A stretch of DNA of 64,000 nucleotides from Parendozoicomonas haliclonae. Lineage in GTDB: Bacteria; Pseudomonadota; Gammaproteobacteria; Pseudomonadales; Endozoicomonadaceae. The translations under genes and the position numbers were made by a program. This document shows, in pieces, positions 17,787 through 26,986 of the stretch. Where the stretch lies: positions 515,949 to 579,948 of the forward strand of contig NZ_FWPT01000003.1 of the NCBI RefSeq assembly GCF_900174585.1, given 5' to 3'. Numbering within the stretch: position 1 is the stretch's first letter; every line of letters starts with the position of its first letter. The notes under the pieces were generated by a model that ran no database searches, had not been told where the DNA came from, and was given only the letters and a program-made list of their open reading frames with translations.

Positions 17787-17802
17787 TATTATTCTCTTCC
17801 CT

Positions 17803-20800
17803 TTATTCCTTCACTGCTGCTTTCATAGACGATGCCTCTGAGGCATTCTCAGCAGCGACGGCATAGTGTTCATAGACCCGCGCTTCAACACTCTTTGCTT
17901 TACCTAGCTGCAGCAACGCAGGTAGCAGTACCAGAGTAAACAGACTGCTTACCGTCATGCCGCCGACAATCACAGCCGCCAGTCCTCGGTAGATTTCACT
18001 ACCGGTGGTCGGGCTGAGCAACAAAGGCAGCATGCCGAAAATACTGGTCAGCGTGGTCATAAAAATAGGGCGCATCCGGGTCAGCAAAGCCTCCCGCACA
18101 GCCGCACTGCGCTGCAAACCTTCACGCTCACCGACCCGGGCCTGATGCACCAACAGAATGGCGTTGTTAACCACCAGACCCAGCAAAATCACAAAGCCGA
18201 TCATGGTCAACAGATCGACCGATTGTTCGCTGACCATATTAAGCAGATGGATAGCCATCAAACCGCCAACAGTCGCAAGTGGCAGAGTCAGAATAACCAG
18301 CGCTGCATCCTTGAAGGACTTAAACAGTCCCCAAAGCAGAATCAGCAGGATAAACAGCGCAAAGGCAAAGATACTCACCAGATTGGTGATCGCCTGCTTC
18401 AGACTGTCCGCATTACCGGATACACGAATCTGACCATCATCCGGCAAGAAACCACGCACACCCGGAATAATATCCTGCTCTACTTTCTCCAAAGCTGACT
18501 GCAGAGTCATATCATCCGGCAGGCTGATACTCAGAGTCAGCGTACGACGCTGGTCTACACGACGAATACTGCCTGGCCCCAGCTTTGGCTCAACCGACAC
18601 CAGTTCACCCAGTGGAATCACGCCACCGGCTGGTGTCATCAAAGGAGTAGCTTCCAGCTGCTCCGGTGAGCCCAGCTCTTCGCCCTTGAGGATAATGCGC
18701 ATCCGCTCATCACCATCAAAGTACTCACCCAGCTGAGTGCCTTCCCCCAAAACCCGAACCACCTGTGGCAGATCGGTCCGATACCAGCCAGCTTCTGCCA
18801 GACGGGTATCGTTAGGAATCAGCTGCAACTCTGGTGCGGTAAAGTCGAGCCCGGGACGAGGACGCACCCTTGCCCCCGGAATCTGTTCCTGGATATAGGC
18901 CATGGCCTGACCGGCAGCGGCATAGAGTTCACGCAGGTCGCCGGCCTGCAGATCCAGATCAACACCATTGTCATTGCCAAAGCCACCGAACAGGTTGCCC
19001 TGCCCGCCGAAGGCCTGCATATCCGGAATACCCTGGACAATCTCATCCATCACCAGGGATTCCAGCTCTTTTATACGACTTTGGTCAGCGGCACGAATCC
19101 CCATCGAGGCACCGCCCGGCCAGAGAATAAAATAATAATTTCTCAGCGCCGGTTCCTGCTCACCACTCATATACGGCGCCAGACGATCCACCAGTACCGG
19201 CATGATTTCTGTTTTCACAGACTCAACACTGGTTCCCGGCGTAAACCGTACCCACACATCCACAGCATCACGCTTCACCTGCGGAAGGTAATCCATCTGA
19301 GGAATAGCCGACCGGGTCAGGATAATGGGAATCCCCATAAACAGCAGAATCACCAACCAGCGGCGGCGGGTGGTTCTGGTGACGCCCATAATCAGATTGG
19401 TCAGCTTGTTCCAGGTATTCTGGTAATGATCCACAAACTGCTGATCCGGCAGCCACTTGGCAGCTGCAGTTGGCAACACCGTCATGGCGACCATCAGCGA
19501 CATCGCTACCGAGGCGGCAATAGTCAAAGCCAGATCGGAGAACAGCTGCCCTTCGATATCATTCAGCAGCATGATCGGCAGGAAGATGGCGACCGTCGTT
19601 AACGTCGATGCCAGCAATGCGCTCCAGACTTTATTGGAGGCGATAACCGCGCTCTCGGCTTTGGTTTTGCTGACATCCCTTTCCCGCTGCCGCACCATAC
19701 TTTCCAGCACAACAATGGCCGCATCCAGCACCATCCCCACCGAGAAGGCCAGACCGGCCAGAGAAACCAGATTCAGTGTACGTCCGGTCAGCTTGACCAT
19801 ACAGATAGTCAGCATCAGACAGACTGGAATCGCCATGGCAATCAACAGAGTCGCCCGCCAGCGGCGTAGGAAGAACCAGAGCACACCAATCGCCAGCAAA
19901 ATACCAAAGATCAGGCTGGAGCTGACCATATTGATCGCCCGCTTGATAAAGATGGACGCATCGAACGACTGAACCAGCTTCACCCCTTCCGGAACCAGTA
20001 CCGTGTCGTTAAGAATGGCGACCTGCTCTTTCACATTCAGCAGGGCTTCCAAAGCATTGGCTCCAGACTCCCGTCGCACTTCCATACCGATAGCCGGGTT
20101 GCCATTCTGGATACGCAGGGTGCGTTCCTTACCCCGGGTGATTTCAATGGAGGCAATATCCTTCAGATAAACCGGCTTGCCATCCCGCCAGGCAACCACC
20201 AACTCACCCAGCTCACTGATCTCGTACTTGCCAGCTAAACGCAGCTTGTACTCTTTACGCCCGATATTGATACTGCCGCCGGAGATATCAAATCCGGTGC
20301 TGACTCTGCGGGCCAGTTCCGGAATAGTGATTTCAAGCTCGGCGGCACGGGCCGGGTCAAAGATAATTTCCAGCTGTCGCTGACCTTCACCACGAACATC
20401 AACACCGGACACCCCCTTCACACTTTCCAGCACCGGCTTGACCCGGGTATCAATCAGCGACTGATAGTTTTTGATCGGTCGTTCATTACCAGGTAACTGT
20501 TGCAGGAAGAGGAAGGTCAGACTGTCATTGGAACCACCGCTCTCAATAAACGGACCATTAATATTATCGGGAAGACCGGACACCTGATTCATCCGGTTAA
20601 TCACCTCCAACATGGTCTTTTCCATATCGGTATTGAGAGCAAACTCCATCTCAACTTCTGTCCGCCCGTTTCCGGAGCTGCTGTTCATATGTTTCAGGCC
20701 CGGCAGGCCCTTCAGTACATCTTCCAGCGGCTCGGTAATCTCCGACTCCATCTCTTCAGGCGCAGCGGCACGCCAGAACACTTCAACGGACAGGCCCGGA

Positions 20801-20925
20801 CGATCAATATCAGGGAATAACTGTACCGGCAGCAGGCGGATACTGATCAGGCCCAGCAGAAAGACCAGAGCCAGACCAATACCTACCAACGCCGGATGAT
20901 TCACAGCACTGCGGGTTAAATTCAT
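17803..20925 (-). CDS. RND transporter, AcrB/HAE1-type permease
   Basis: A 1040-residue proton-driven exporter with the standard duplicated layout: a membrane helix, a large periplasmic domain and a six-helix bundle, twice. The N-terminus (MNLTRSAVNHPALVGIGLALVFLLG..LLPVQLFPDIDRPGLSV) and the TM4 proton relay GMVLDAAIVVLESMVRQRE are diagnostic. The second half shows VNNAILLVHQARVGEREGL and MRPIFMTTLTSIFGMLPLLL. It forms a two-gene unit with the adaptor at 16740. The substrate is not predictable. No dedicated regulator is visible next to it. Confidence 0.95.
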   Translation of the reverse strand: MNLTRSAVNHPALVGIGLALVFLLGLISIRLLPVQLFPDIDRPGLSVEVFWRAAAPEEMESEITEPLEDVLKGLPGLKHMNSSSGNGRTEVEMEFALNTDMEKTMLEVINRMNQVSGLPDNINGPFIESGGSNDSLTFLFLQQLPGNERPIKNYQSLIDTRVKPVLESVKGVSGVDVRGEGQRQLEIIFDPARAAELEITIPELARRVSTGFDISGGSINIGRKEYKLRLAGKYEISELGELVVAWRDGKPVYLKDIASIEITRGKERTLRIQNGNPAIGMEVRRESGANALEALLNVKEQVAILNDTVLVPEGVKLVQSFDASIFIKRAINMVSSSLIFGILLAIGVLWFFLRRWRATLLIAMAIPVCLMLTICMVKLTGRTLNLVSLAGLAFSVGMVLDAAIVVLESMVRQRERDVSKTKAESAVIASNKVWSALLASTLTTVAIFLPIMLLNDIEGQLFSDLALTIAASVAMSLMVAMTVLPTAAAKWLPDQQFVDHYQNTWNKLTNLIMGVTRTTRRRWLVILLFMGIPIILTRSAIPQMDYLPQVKRDAVDVWVRFTPGTSVESVKTEIMPVLVDRLAPYMSGEQEPALRNYYFILWPGGASMGIRAADQSRIKELESLVMDEIVQGIPDMQAFGGQGNLFGGFGNDNGVDLDLQAGDLRELYAAAGQAMAYIQEQIPGARVRPRPGLDFTAPELQLIPNDTRLAEAGWYRTDLPQVVRVLGEGTQLGEYFDGDERMRIILKGEELGSPEQLEATPLMTPAGGVIPLGELVSVEPKLGPGSIRRVDQRRTLTLSISLPDDMTLQSALEKVEQDIIPGVRGFLPDDGQIRVSGNADSLKQAITNLVSIFAFALFILLILLWGLFKSFKDAALVILTLPLATVGGLMAIHLLNMVSEQSVDLLTMIGFVILLGLVVNNAILLVHQARVGEREGLQRSAAVREALLTRMRPIFMTTLTSIFGMLPLLLSPTTGSEIYRGLAAVIVGGMTVSSLFTLVLLPALLQLGKAKSVEARVYEHYAVAAENASEASSMKAAVKE

Positions 20926-20984
20926 AGTGGTGTTATCACTCCCAGTGCCCCGCAGAACGGGGCTTTATTATTCTTTGTTCTTAT

Positions 20985-21014
20985 CTGGTTCCCACGCTCC
21001 AGCGTGGGAACCAG
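20985..21014. repeat. Single-hairpin copy of the dispersed palindromic repeat (unit A)
   Basis: CTGGTTCCCACGCT and AGCGTGGGAACCAG form a perfect 14-bp stem around CC. The core is the same as unit A of the bipartite repeats at 58.3, 61.8 and 63.9 kb, but no unit B (TTCCTACGG type) follows within 100 bases. It fills the gap between the ABC exporter and the RND pump. Confidence 0.85.
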
Positions 21015-21022
21015 TTGTGTCG

Positions 21023-22810
21023 TCAGGAAGCCAGCTGCTCCTGTATTTCCAGCTGGTTATGCTGGGCTTCGTGCATATCCCGATACAGACCAGGCTGATT
21101 AACCAGCTGGGTATGGGTACCCCGCTGCACAATCTTGCCTTTATCCATCACCATAATCAGGTCAGCGTCTTCTATGGTGGTCAGACGGTGGGCAATAGCC
21201 AGTGTCGTCCGTCCCTGACGAAGAGAGAACAAAGCTTCCTTGATGGCCTGCTCGGTTTCACTGTCGATATTGGCTGTGGCTTCATCCAGCAGCAGGATAC
21301 GTGGGTCTTGTGCCATGGTCCGGGCAAAGGAGAGCAGTTGTTTCTCGCCGGTTGACAGAGACTGACCACGCTCCCCCAGAACCTCGTCGTAGGTATCTGG
21401 CAGCTGTTCGATAAAGCGATCCGCCTGCACGCATTCTGCGGCCTGCTGAATATCGGTCTTGCACTGGCTGCTCTGGTAGAGATGAATATTCTCTGCCACC
21501 GAGCCATGGAAGATAAACGGCTCCTGGAAGACCAGCCCCAATTGCTGACGTAACTGGCTTTCACTGATGCTTGCCAGCGGCTGGCCATCAATCAGGATCT
21601 CGCCCTTCTGGTGCTGATAAAAACGCATCAGCAGATTCATCACCGAGCTCTTGCCACTGCCGGTATGTCCGACCAGGGCAATAAACTGTCCGGGTTCGGC
21701 TTTAAAGCTGATGCCATCCAGCGCCTTGTTTTTACCGTCGTACGACAGCTCAACATCACGGAACTCAATACTGCCTTCTTTAAATGGCTTGTGTTCCAGA
21801 TGTTCGTAAGCCGGTTCAGGTTCTTCATCCAGAAGCTCAAACACTCGCTCGGAAGACACCACCGCCTGCTGCCAAACCTGCATCTGCATGCTGACCTGCG
21901 TCAGCGGCTCAAACATCCGGTCCAGATAGTTGATAAAGGCATAGAGCAGGCCGACTTCAACCGGTCCGACCAGTGCCGGCCCTGCAAACCCTTGAACCAT
22001 GAAAGCCAGAGCGAAGGCGGAGGACATATGCACAGTCGGGCGCAGCAGCGCGTTGATCATCACCAGTCGGGTCTGTACCCGCTTGTACTTCAGATTCAGA
22101 TCCTCGAACTGCTCGCTCACCCGTTTCTGCTGACGCAGAGCCTGAACAACGGCCATCCCCTGAATAGATTCATTAATTCGGGTATTGATATCACTCAACA
22201 CCGCCCGCGAGGTATGGAACACCGGCTTACTGAATCGGCGATACAAATAGATGCTCAGGAACACCAGCGGCATGATCGCAACACAATACAGCGCCAGCGT
22301 CTGATCCAGCAGGAACATCGCAATCACAACACCGGTCAATGTCACCACACTACTCAGGGTTTGCGGTAAAGCCTGAACGAACAGATCACGAATGGTCTCG
22401 GTATCATTGGTCACACGCGATACCAGCCGACCGACCGGCTCACGGTCAAAGTAAGCCATAGGCAGGCGGAACAGATGATTGAACACCTGTCGGCGGATGT
22501 CGTGCACAACCGCCAGTGCCACCTTCTGGAAGGTCATGGTCTGGAACCAGGACAGCACCGCATCGATGATATACATCGTGATAAAGATACAGCCCAGAAT
22601 CATCATGGCCTTATGGTCCCAATTGCCGGGCACCACATGATCATCAATAAAGGTTTTCATCACCACCGGTGCATAAAGGCCGGCACCTGTCGCCAGAAGC
22701 ATCATTACCATACTGATAATGAATAGCCCCTTGTACGGCAGCCCATAACGGAGCAGACGCATAAAGCGCTGCTTTTGAGTCACTTGATTGGTCATATCAT
22801 TATTTTGCAT
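21023..22810 (-). CDS. mdlB: Heterodimeric ABC exporter subunit (MdlB-like)
   Basis: A fused six-helix membrane domain and nucleotide-binding domain. The NBD shows Walker A GHTGSGKSS, a degenerate signature LSTGEKQLL and Walker B with catalytic Glu in LLLDEATANID. The intracellular-loop region (FDREPVGRLVSRVTNDTETIRDLF) is typical of MdlB/MsbA-like exporters. ATG 22810 (595 residues) is chosen because a GGGGCGG site precedes it. It overlaps the upstream mdlA-like gene by 11 bases; ATG 22795 is an alternative. The non-canonical signature alongside a canonical catalytic Glu fits one half of an asymmetric heterodimer. Confidence 0.9.
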   Translation of the reverse strand: MQNNDMTNQVTQKQRFMRLLRYGLPYKGLFIISMVMMLLATGAGLYAPVVMKTFIDDHVVPGNWDHKAMMILGCIFITMYIIDAVLSWFQTMTFQKVALAVVHDIRRQVFNHLFRLPMAYFDREPVGRLVSRVTNDTETIRDLFVQALPQTLSSVVTLTGVVIAMFLLDQTLALYCVAIMPLVFLSIYLYRRFSKPVFHTSRAVLSDINTRINESIQGMAVVQALRQQKRVSEQFEDLNLKYKRVQTRLVMINALLRPTVHMSSAFALAFMVQGFAGPALVGPVEVGLLYAFINYLDRMFEPLTQVSMQMQVWQQAVVSSERVFELLDEEPEPAYEHLEHKPFKEGSIEFRDVELSYDGKNKALDGISFKAEPGQFIALVGHTGSGKSSVMNLLMRFYQHQKGEILIDGQPLASISESQLRQQLGLVFQEPFIFHGSVAENIHLYQSSQCKTDIQQAAECVQADRFIEQLPDTYDEVLGERGQSLSTGEKQLLSFARTMAQDPRILLLDEATANIDSETEQAIKEALFSLRQGRTTLAIAHRLTTIEDADLIMVMDKGKIVQRGTHTQLVNQPGLYRDMHEAQHNQLEIQEQLAS

Positions 22811-24614
22811 CGGAAGCCGCCCCATTAATGTGAGCGACCTGCTTCATGCCTTCCAAATCAGCCGCTTCCGGATCCAGCCCTGCGGCAATGGCATTGGCCT
22901 GCCGTTTGAAGATATTGGCGTACCATCCCTGCTGGGCGAGCAGTGCCTTATGGCTGCCCTGCTCGGTAATCTCCCCTTTATCCATAACCACAACCTGATC
23001 GGCCAGTTGTAAGTTGGTCAGACGCTGGGTAATCAGAATCAGCGTACGCGGGCGATTGCTGTTCAATAGCTGGTCGAGGATAAACGCCTCGGTTTTCATA
23101 TCCAGTGAACAGAACGCGTCGTCCAGCAGCAGATAATCGGCATCGATTAACAAAGCCCGGGCAATGGTGATCCGTTGTTTCTGGCCACCAGAGAGGTTCA
23201 CACCTTTTTCACCGAGCTGGGTTTCATAACCATCCTTGAAGTTCAGAATATCGTCATGAATACAGGCCAGCCTTGCAACCTCTTCGATCTCTTCCTGGGT
23301 AGCACCGGGCTTGCCGAAGGCAATATTCTCGGAAATTGAAGCCGAGAACAGGAACGGCTCCTGCGCCACCAAAGCAAAGCGGCTATGTAATGCATCCAGG
23401 CTGACACTGTCATTCCGCTGACCGCCAATCGTCACTTCCACACCTTTGGCATCGTGTTGTCTCAACAACAGACGCAGTAGCGAGGTTTTGCCGCCACCGG
23501 TACGACCACTGATACCGACAAAGCTGCCCTTGCGAATAGTGAGATCAAACTCCTTAAGTGCTGCCGTGCCACTGCCGGGATATTCAAACCCCTGGCTGAC
23601 AAAACGGATATCACCATCGAGGCGCTCCTGATTATCAGCCGCGTTGTCTTTAACATCCGGCTGTTCAGCCAGCAGTTTGTTAATACGCTTCAGAGACGCA
23701 CTGCCACGCTCGACAATATTGAACAGCCAGCCAAAGGCGAACATCGGCCAGATCATCATACTGAGATAAACAACAAAGGTTGTCAGTTCACCCACACTCA
23801 TCGCACCGTGCTGAATACGCCAGGCCCCAAAGCCAAGGCTGCCCAACATGGAAAAGGCAACGGTCATGGAGATGGTCGGATCAAACAGAGCATCAACCCG
23901 CGCCACCTTCATATTGGTTTCGGTGACCACATTGGACTGTTTGGCAAACCTGTCCATCTGTGCCGAACCCAGATAGTGAGCCCTTACCGCACGAATGCCC
24001 GAAACCGATTCCTGCACCCTGTTGTTCAGGTTGGAAAAGGCTTCCTGGGATTCCCGAAAGCGTTTGTGCAACTGCGCCGAGTAACGGGAAATCAGAAAGG
24101 CCATCACCGGGAACGGCAACAGAGCGACAACCGTCATCTCCCAACCACACACCCAGATCATTGCCCCCACAACAGCCGTACCGGCAACCACAGAGTCCAC
24201 CAGCGTCAACACGCCTTCCGCCGCACTGGCTTCCACTGAGCGAATATCATTGGTGGCATGGGCCATCAGATCACCGGTTTTATGGCGCTGGTAAAACCCG
24301 GGTGACATACGAGTCAGGTGGTGGAACAGACGCAGGCGAATCACCCGACCCAGCTCTAGCGCACCTCCAAACAACAGCAGACGCCAGCCATTACGAAGGA
24401 TAAAGACCGCGACACCAACAGCCACAATCAAACCCACAGTTTCTGCCAGAATATCGCTGGTAAATGAGCCGGACTGGATAGCGTCCACCAGCTCACCGAC
24501 CAGACGTGGCGGATACAGCTCGACCAGAGCGATCATCACCAGACAGACGACACAGCCAAGATAACGAAGCCAGTGCCGTTTAAAGAACCATCCCAGGTTC
24601 CAAAAGATATCCAT
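22800..24614 (-). CDS. mdlA: Heterodimeric ABC exporter subunit (MdlA-like)
   Basis: A 604-residue half-transporter, six membrane helices then an NBD with Walker A GRTGGGKTS, canonical signature LSGGQKQRI and Walker B ending LLLDDAFCSLD. The catalytic Glu is replaced by Asp, as in the degenerate site of heterodimeric exporters such as E. coli MdlA. Its partner gene overlaps its 3' end, so the two should assemble together in the inner membrane. Substrates of this group (lipids, peptides, drugs) are unresolved. It starts the ABC/RND minus-strand block. Confidence 0.9.
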   Translation of the reverse strand: MDIFWNLGWFFKRHWLRYLGCVVCLVMIALVELYPPRLVGELVDAIQSGSFTSDILAETVGLIVAVGVAVFILRNGWRLLLFGGALELGRVIRLRLFHHLTRMSPGFYQRHKTGDLMAHATNDIRSVEASAAEGVLTLVDSVVAGTAVVGAMIWVCGWEMTVVALLPFPVMAFLISRYSAQLHKRFRESQEAFSNLNNRVQESVSGIRAVRAHYLGSAQMDRFAKQSNVVTETNMKVARVDALFDPTISMTVAFSMLGSLGFGAWRIQHGAMSVGELTTFVVYLSMMIWPMFAFGWLFNIVERGSASLKRINKLLAEQPDVKDNAADNQERLDGDIRFVSQGFEYPGSGTAALKEFDLTIRKGSFVGISGRTGGGKTSLLRLLLRQHDAKGVEVTIGGQRNDSVSLDALHSRFALVAQEPFLFSASISENIAFGKPGATQEEIEEVARLACIHDDILNFKDGYETQLGEKGVNLSGGQKQRITIARALLIDADYLLLDDAFCSLDMKTEAFILDQLLNSNRPRTLILITQRLTNLQLADQVVVMDKGEITEQGSHKALLAQQGWYANIFKRQANAIAAGLDPEAADLEGMKQVAHINGAASDAK

Positions 24615-24760
24615 ACTCCCCCCAATTTCTGCCGCGAAAGAAAAATGACCGGCAGAAAAAACATTGAATAAAGGTTTTTTCAGAGTTCTATTGAAAGCGG
24701 TGACAGCAACCTATGGTGGGGTGCCCTTCACACAGGCTTTGTTATCAGTGAAGCTGTTCA

Positions 24761-25306
24761 TCAGGGTTTTATCCTTCCCATCTGGTAAACACTGGCATAT
24801 TCGCCATCGCGATAGGCAAAGCAGGGAATCTCACCCTCGATCTGAAAGCCAAAACGCTGATAAAGGCGAATGCCGGCTTCATTGTCGGTAAACACCGTGA
24901 GAGAAATACGTTTCAGGTTCAGCCAGTTATCCGCCAGATTAACGATTTCTGCGAGCAGCTGTTTGCCAATGCCCTGCCCCTGATAATCATCGTGAACCGC
25001 AATCATAAAATCAGCGCTGTGCTTGCGGCGGTGGCTGCCATGGACATTCAGGGCCGTTTGCCCGATGACGACACCATCACTGTTTTCAGCGACCAGCTCG
25101 ATAAAGTTATCCGAGGTTCTGGAAAGTTTGGCTTCCCACTGGGCCAGCGACATTTTCGGAACAACAATGGTGCCGCTGTAAACGTTTTTACAGGAAAAGA
25201 GTTTGTGGAGGTGTGCAGCATCCCCGGGTTCACTATGCCGGATTGTAATAGTGTTTCTGGACAACCCAGTGCACACAGAGATTTCATCGTGTTGAGTGGT
25301 ATTCAT
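24761..25306 (-). CDS. GNAT-family N-acetyltransferase (YhhY-like)
   Basis: The 181-residue protein has motif A DFMIAVHDDYQGQGIGKQLLAEIVNLADNW (QGQGIG loop) and motif B TVFTDNEAGIRLYQRFGFQIEG, then a YRDGEYASVYQMGRI tail shared with the YhhY/RimJ-like group that acetylates amino acids or peptides. It is probably the first gene of the minus-strand run, with a 146-base gap to mdlA. The N-terminus (about 17 residues before ITIRHSEPGD) lacks family similarity, so an internal start is possible. Confidence 0.87.
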   Translation of the reverse strand: MNTTQHDEISVCTGLSRNTITIRHSEPGDAAHLHKLFSCKNVYSGTIVVPKMSLAQWEAKLSRTSDNFIELVAENSDGVVIGQTALNVHGSHRRKHSADFMIAVHDDYQGQGIGKQLLAEIVNLADNWLNLKRISLTVFTDNEAGIRLYQRFGFQIEGEIPCFAYRDGEYASVYQMGRIKP

Positions 25307-25705
25307 TATTATCGCTCACTCATCCTTCACAGAGATAAGGGTGAATATCTCTATGGGTACATCATTCTGAGAGGCAGCTTCCTGTTGGCTTGTGACCAAA
25401 ACAGGAAAGACTGTGTTGTTCTTGTATCTGCTTTTTATTTTTACCAACCAAAGCAGGACTAAGTATTATTCCTTACGCGCATTACACAAACAACCGCCGC
25501 ATCGGCTTTTCCTGAACATTTAAACATGTAGTCAACCTGTTCAAAGAGAAAGCTACAACCTGATACAGGTTGCCCCTGTACCCCAGCTGCCAAAACAAGA
25601 TACTATCCTTGACAATGCCAAAAATGCCTTGGGGGCTTTTAAGGTCAAGGGAGATCCCCTGCCACCTTAAATAGCTCTATTAACAAATAGAAAACGAATA
25701 TAAGA
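25307..25705. promoter_or_regulatory. Divergent promoter region between the acetyltransferase and second RND operon
   Basis: 399 bases without a gene. Two dyads stand out: TACAGG/CCTGTA (25564-25580, 5-base spacer) and TTTAAGGT/ACCTTAAA (25638-25671) enclosing a GGGAGATCCCC core. Either could be an operator for the downstream efflux operon. A TTGACA at 25609 has no convincing -10 partner. No regulator gene is adjacent. Confidence 0.4.
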
Positions 25706-26986
25706 ATGGCTATGAAAAAGGGATTGCGTCAGGTCATCGTATCCACGGTGCTGCTGGGGAGTTGTGCGGGTATTGCTATCGGTCTGGCCGGAATGTCCAA
25801 GCCCCCCGAAAAAGAGGAAGAGCCGGATAACGCGCTCTCCGTTCGCTCCGGACTCCTCACTCCGGAAAGTGTCAGCTTCTCCATCCAGAGCCAGGGCACG
25901 GTTCGACCAGCGGTTGAAACAGCCATGGTCGCCGAGGTGTCTGGTGTTGTTACCTGGATATCTCCGGTCTTTGCCAGCGGCGGTCTCTTTGATAAAAACG
26001 ACATTCTCGCAACAATTGATGACAGCGATTACAAAGTTGCCCTGATCCAGGCTGAAGCGTCACTGGCTGCCAGTCAGGCCCGACTGCAAGAAGAGCGGGC
26101 TCGCTCGGAAGCAGAAGAGCAGATCTGGGTACGCAGTGGCAAGAAACTCGCAGACGCCCCCGCCCTTCTTCTCCGTAAGCCCTATATAAAGGAAGCGCAG
26201 GCCAGTATTAAAGCGGCAGAGGCTCAGCTAGCCAAAGCCCGTCGTGATCTGGAACGCACCCAGATCAAAGCGCCTTATTCCGGCATGGTTCGTGAACGCA
26301 CCATCAACCCCGGTCAGTTTGTGTCCCGTGGTACTGGTGTGGGTTCCATCTTCTCGGTGACCAATGCCGAGATTCGTTTGCCATTCAAAGCGTCCGACCT
26401 CGCCCTGTTCAAATTCCCCCGCCCGGGTGAAGCCTTCGACAATGACCTGACCATCGAACTCAGCCAGAGCATTGGTGGCCAAACCATCTCCTGGTCTGCC
26501 TCTCTGAGCCGGGTAGAAGGCGTGGTGAGCGAACAAAGTCGTATGCACTATGTGATTGCAACGGTTGCCGACCCTTATGGCCTGGCCGATAACGCCGCAA
26601 CTGACGAGCAGAATCTTCCCGCATTGAAGATGGGCAGTTTTGTGCAGGCCAGCCTGCAGGCCGCGCCTATGGATCAGCTGTTTAGCCTGCCCCGTGGCGT
26701 AATTTACGGCGATGGCAAGATACTGCTGATTGATGAAAACAACACGCTGCGCTTCCAGAAGATCCTGCCGCTGCATGCCAATGGCGATAATATTTACTTC
26801 CGCTTCCCACCAGCGGCAGATATCAATACTGGTGGCACCAAGGTTTCCCTGACTCCGCTTTCCAACCCTATTGAAGGAACAGAAGTCAAAGCCCTGCCAT
26901 CACAGAACGCTGAAGAGGTGGCCGGAGAGCCTGTCACGGTTAACACCGCTGAAGCCGGTCAACAGGAGACGGAGGCTGTACTGTGA
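25706..26986 (+). CDS. RND efflux periplasmic adaptor subunit
   Basis: A 426-residue MFP-family protein: N-terminal signal-anchor (MKKGLRQVIVSTVLLGSCAGIAIGLAG), lipoyl half-motifs (VVTWISPVFASGGLFDKNDILATID and KAPYSGMVRERTINPGQFVSRGTGVG) on either side of a coiled coil, then barrel domains and a Glu-rich unordered C-terminus. Two ATGs, 25706 and 25712, are possible. The stop overlaps the pump gene start by 4 bases (GTGA), so the pair is coupled. It is a different branch of adaptor from the one at 16740. Confidence 0.92.
   Translation: MAMKKGLRQVIVSTVLLGSCAGIAIGLAGMSKPPEKEEEPDNALSVRSGLLTPESVSFSIQSQGTVRPAVETAMVAEVSGVVTWISPVFASGGLFDKNDILATIDDSDYKVALIQAEASLAASQARLQEERARSEAEEQIWVRSGKKLADAPALLLRKPYIKEAQASIKAAEAQLAKARRDLERTQIKAPYSGMVRERTINPGQFVSRGTGVGSIFSVTNAEIRLPFKASDLALFKFPRPGEAFDNDLTIELSQSIGGQTISWSASLSRVEGVVSEQSRMHYVIATVADPYGLADNAATDEQNLPALKMGSFVQASLQAAPMDQLFSLPRGVIYGDGKILLIDENNTLRFQKILPLHANGDNIYFRFPPAADINTGGTKVSLTPLSNPIEGTEVKALPSQNAEEVAGEPVTVNTAEAGQQETEAVL

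Noticed and set aside
20947..20970. GCCCCG-CAGAA-CGGGGC hairpin with a T-rich right side
   Set aside because: It would terminate on the plus strand, where no gene leads into it; the flanking genes read on the minus strand, so terminator function is not supported.
25174..25191. CTGTAAACGTTTTTACAG inside the acetyltransferase gene, similar to the glg operators
   Set aside because: Deep in coding sequence of an unrelated gene with a wrong central spacing; likely chance.
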